A DNA stretch of 9,269 nt from Eubacterium sp. (GTDB lineage Bacteria; Bacillota_A; Clostridia; Lachnospirales; Lachnospiraceae). The notes beneath the pieces are model-generated. The model was not told the origin of the DNA, ran no database searches, and saw nothing but the letters and a program-made list of their open reading frames with translations. The DNA lies in the NCBI GenBank assembly GCA_017475785.1, contig JAFVEX010000093.1, positions 1 to 9,269 on the forward strand, written 5' to 3'. The stretch's first letter is position 1. Each line of letters opens with the position of its first letter. A program made the translations under genes and the position numbers. This document shows positions 7,317 to 9,269 of this stretch, one piece after another.

Positions 7317-8765
7317 TCAAAATCCTATCCGTCTTTTCTTCTTCACAGGCGCGATGCTTCTGCAGGCCTCCCGGAGTGTCTCTGCGTCGATCGCTTTCCG
7401 CCCGTCGCGCACGCAGATCCTGCCGGCCTCTGTCACCACAAACGCAACATCGCTCATCGGCCTTCCCGCAAGCGCGTCCGCCAGCTGATCCAGCTCCAGA
7501 TCACCTTCTGTAGGCAGTTCTTCCAGAGAATGCTCCAGCACGCCCCGCACTTCTTCCGCAGACGGCATGCCGACCAGCAGCATATGGTCAAACCTGCCCT
7601 TCCGCAGAATTGCCGAATCGATGGAGTCCGGCATATTCGTCATGCCAAACAACAGCACATGGTGCTCCGCCGCTTCAGGAATGCGCCGCAGAAATTCTCC
7701 GACTTCCTCCATGTGTGCCTCGGCGGACCCCCTCGATGTATCTCTGGAAGAAAGAAACGCTTCCAGCTCATCCATGATCAGCACAGAGGGCGCGTCCTTA
7801 ATTGCCGCGTCAAACACCGCTGATATTTTCTGACTTGTCTCGTGTATATATTTGCTCCCGACTGTTCCGGACGTGATCCGGTAAACCGGCCACCCCAGAT
7901 AATCCGCCAGCTTTTCGACCGCAAACGTCTTGCCGCTGCCGGACGGACCGTACAGGAGCGTCGCGCCGGGAAACCCCACGCCGAACCGCCTGTATTCCTC
8001 CTCCCGGTCAATTACATCCAGAATTTCCTCCCGGAAGAACCGTTCCAGCTCCACACGGCCGGGCAGGGAAAAAGCCCCCTCCTTGCGCGGGCGCCGCGGC
8101 GTACTGCCCTTCTTTGCCTGACTGGCCGCGGAATCCGCTGTCTTTGCGCCCTCCCATGTATCGTCAATAGAAGAAGGCATGGACAGAATATTCCCGTCAC
8201 CACTCTTATTCTCCTCCAGCCCAAACAGCTCCAGCAGCTGGATTCTGGCTGAATCCGGGAGCCACGAAGCGTATTTCCGGATCCGCTCCGTGTCACTGAG
8301 CGGCACATTCATACCTCCGCAGATCCACCGGCCGATCAACAGATCATCCTCCGTCCGGTCTTGATCCTGAAACGTCGGCAGAACCAGAGAAAACCGTGAA
8401 ATATAAAGCCCGTCTGCCAGCGATACACCCGTCCTGATCCGCGACGTCCGCACCGCCTTCGCAAACGCAAGTACCTGCTGCGCGCTCTGTCCGAACGGAC
8501 CGTACTCCACAGAAGAAATCATCTCACCCGCCGGCACGGTGATTACATACCCCGTAAATCCATCCGCTGTCATCTCCAGCATCAGGCCGTCCTCCGTCAT
8601 ATCCCGCGCAGTCCACTGCCTGTACAGATCATCCGTGACCAGAAGCGCGTATCCACCCGCAGCCGTCATATACAGCTGCCAGTTCTGTCCCCGCACATAC
8701 AGAGATGACGCCACCTCCTGATCCGGGAGAACCGCTCCGTTTTTCAGCCAGTTGTTTGTGTCCAT
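7317..8765 (-). CDS. AAA+ ATPase with undescribed N-terminal region
   Basis: This is a 482-residue cytoplasmic ATPase. The C-terminal half is a classical AAA module: Walker A GPSGSGKT (273-280), pore-loop-like GSKYIHET (303-310), Walker B VLIMDE (328-333), sensor 1 Asn in GMTN (377) and a second region of homology AILRKGRFD (385-393) carrying the likely arginine fingers, then a small helical lid. This resembles the Cdc48/FtsH/Vps4 group, which remodel or unfold proteins as hexamers. No protease motif (HExxH) is present. The first 230 residues match nothing I recognise; a Ser/Lys/Arg-rich linker (about 205-230) joins them to the ATPase and probably marks a substrate- or partner-binding domain. 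ATG at 8765 follows AGGAGAAGGAG. It is the first gene of the cassette, 22 bases before the membrane-protein gene, so joint action is likely. Confidence 0.92.
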   Translation of the reverse strand: MDTNNWLKNGAVLPDQEVASSLYVRGQNWQLYMTAAGGYALLVTDDLYRQWTARDMTEDGLMLEMTADGFTGYVITVPAGEMISSVEYGPFGQSAQQVLAFAKAVRTSRIRTGVSLADGLYISRFSLVLPTFQDQDRTEDDLLIGRWICGGMNVPLSDTERIRKYASWLPDSARIQLLELFGLEENKSGDGNILSMPSSIDDTWEGAKTADSAASQAKKGSTPRRPRKEGAFSLPGRVELERFFREEILDVIDREEEYRRFGVGFPGATLLYGPSGSGKTFAVEKLADYLGWPVYRITSGTVGSKYIHETSQKISAVFDAAIKDAPSVLIMDELEAFLSSRDTSRGSAEAHMEEVGEFLRRIPEAAEHHVLLFGMTNMPDSIDSAILRKGRFDHMLLVGMPSAEEVRGVLEHSLEELPTEGDLELDQLADALAGRPMSDVAFVVTEAGRICVRDGRKAIDAETLREACRSIAPVKKKRRIGF

Positions 8766-8801
8766 TCTCCTTCTCCTGCTGTAAATATTGCTTTAAACCA
8801 G

Positions 8802-9269
8802 ATCGCGTGTAGTGAGAGATTCATCGGGCTCGCACCTCGCGTGTCGGCCAATATGTACCTCGCCGCTCCGCGAAAAGCCCCTCGAACCACGCGATAAGAT
8901 TCCGTAGGTGTACCGCCAATTCCTGAAAGGCGGCCAGTCATTGCCGGTACACCAACTTCATCGTAATCGCCTGTTTCTCCCAGCTTTTCCATGCAAGTCG
9001 CCGCGAGGTACATACTTGCCCGCCACGCTTACACTGCGAAAAACTTACTCTTATAATCGCATCGTCGCACACTGACTGTTCTGGGGCGCGGGGTAGGTGT
9101 GTGAGTGCCCGTCGAACGTATTCATTCGGACGGACATTCGCAGAAATATTCACTGAAACGGGAGGTTAGAGCATGTCAGAGAGCGGGCTGAGAGTTACGC
9201 TTATAACGAACAGGCCGCTCTCCTACAGGCTCTTAGCTCCCGGTTCAGGGGATATTTGCGTGTCCGCCA
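8802..9269 (-). ncRNA. Candidate large structured RNA (class unknown; runs off window)
   Basis: This stretch has no convincing protein gene but many long complementary arms. On the minus strand: a very long hairpin (9268-9128); a smaller alternative hairpin (9135-9107); an imperfect stem 9065-9057/9039-9031; hairpin GCAAGT/ACTTGC (9019-9014 with 8998-8993); a perfect 12-bp pairing TATGTACCTCGC/GCGAGGTACATA (9014-9003 with 8863-8852); a 9-bp pairing GGTGTACCG/CGGTACACC (8953-8945 with 8915-8907); and ATCGCGTG/CACGCGAT (8895-8888 with 8809-8802), which interleaves with the 12-bp pairing. The G-U pairs found work only on the minus strand, which fixes direction. It lies 36 bases before the AAA+ start, so it could be a leader or a separate RNA. 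A HEARO/omega-type RNA or another ornate large RNA is possible; I cannot assign a class. Confidence 0.65.
9128..9268 (-). repeat. Very long imperfect inverted repeat (hairpin)
   Basis: The minus-strand arms 9248-9215 and 9186-9153 align over 34 positions without a bulge. By eye 29 positions pair, counting one G-U, and the five mismatches are all single. The arms extend outward after a short internal loop through AAATAT/ATATTT, CGC/GCG and GGCGGACA/TGTCCGTC up to the window edge. The 28-base apex contains a further GTTA/TAAC mini-stem. The outermost arm overlaps the alternative hairpin at 9107-9135, so the two compete. Confidence 0.8.

Noticed and set aside
6383..7513. Long plus-strand ORF opposite the membrane-protein and AAA+ genes
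   Set aside because: Arg/Leu-rich repetitive translation that mirrors the QQ repeats on the other strand; no domain or ribosome site.
8744..9013. 89-residue minus-strand ORF before the AAA+ gene
   Set aside because: Its DNA forms most of the paired arms of the RNA candidate. It also overlaps the well-supported AAA+ start and has no clear ribosome site.
9028..9057. Plus-strand promoter CTTACA, 18 bases, TATAAT
   Set aside because: The boxes are part of an imperfect stem of the RNA candidate and no supported plus-strand gene follows.
8938..9153. 71-residue minus-strand ORF
   Set aside because: It overlaps the former ORF in another frame, lies in the structured region and shows no protein-like pattern.
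9173..9269. Plus-strand gene start (ATG after GGGAGG, 32 codons to the window edge)
   Set aside because: The ribosome-site-like word and the whole frame fall within the two arms of the long hairpin, which explains the sequence better. The peptide resembles nothing I know. A longer sequence could revive it.

Overview
The window looks like chromosomal DNA of a fairly GC-rich Gram-positive anaerobe of the Clostridia, probably Lachnospiraceae-like. This is an inference from strong AGGAG-type ribosome sites, class C sortase/pilin genes, a SARP (BTAD) regulator with a GGDEF-like tail, and protein style; no rRNA or other marker is present. All recognised protein genes lie on the minus strand, so transcription runs from high to low coordinates.

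Layout in transcription order: (1) 9269 to about 8802 holds no convincing protein gene but is exceptionally rich in long complementary segments, read here as a large structured non-coding RNA on the minus strand that runs off the window edge. (2) 8765 to 4105 is a tight three-gene cassette: a AAA+ ATPase with an undescribed N-terminal region; a single-pass membrane protein with a Gln-Gln-rich repeat linker and TPR-like repeats; and a J-domain-like protein that lacks the HPD motif. Gaps are 22 bp, then a 17 bp overlap. (3) 4104 to 3819 is a regulatory gap with phased GGTGTATG-type direct repeats and a good sigma-A promoter. (4) 3818 to 2122 is a two-gene unit: a SARP-like regulator fused to a degenerate GGDEF domain, coupled through a TAATG overlap to a small protein made of two copies of one short domain, and closed by a hairpin terminator. 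(5) 2076 to 1820 is an AT-rich leader. (6) 1819 to 1 holds a class C sortase followed by the first 253 residues of a secreted pilin-like protein.

Working model (inference): the sortase and pilin are a pilus-assembly locus. The SARP protein probably controls its own promoter through the phased repeats and may control a neighbouring unit. The AAA+/membrane/J-like trio looks like a protein-remodelling module anchored at the membrane. The RNA directly upstream of it is either its leader or an independent, possibly mobile, RNA element. The most novel items are this RNA, the AAA+/membrane/J-like cassette and the duplicated-domain partner of the SARP regulator.
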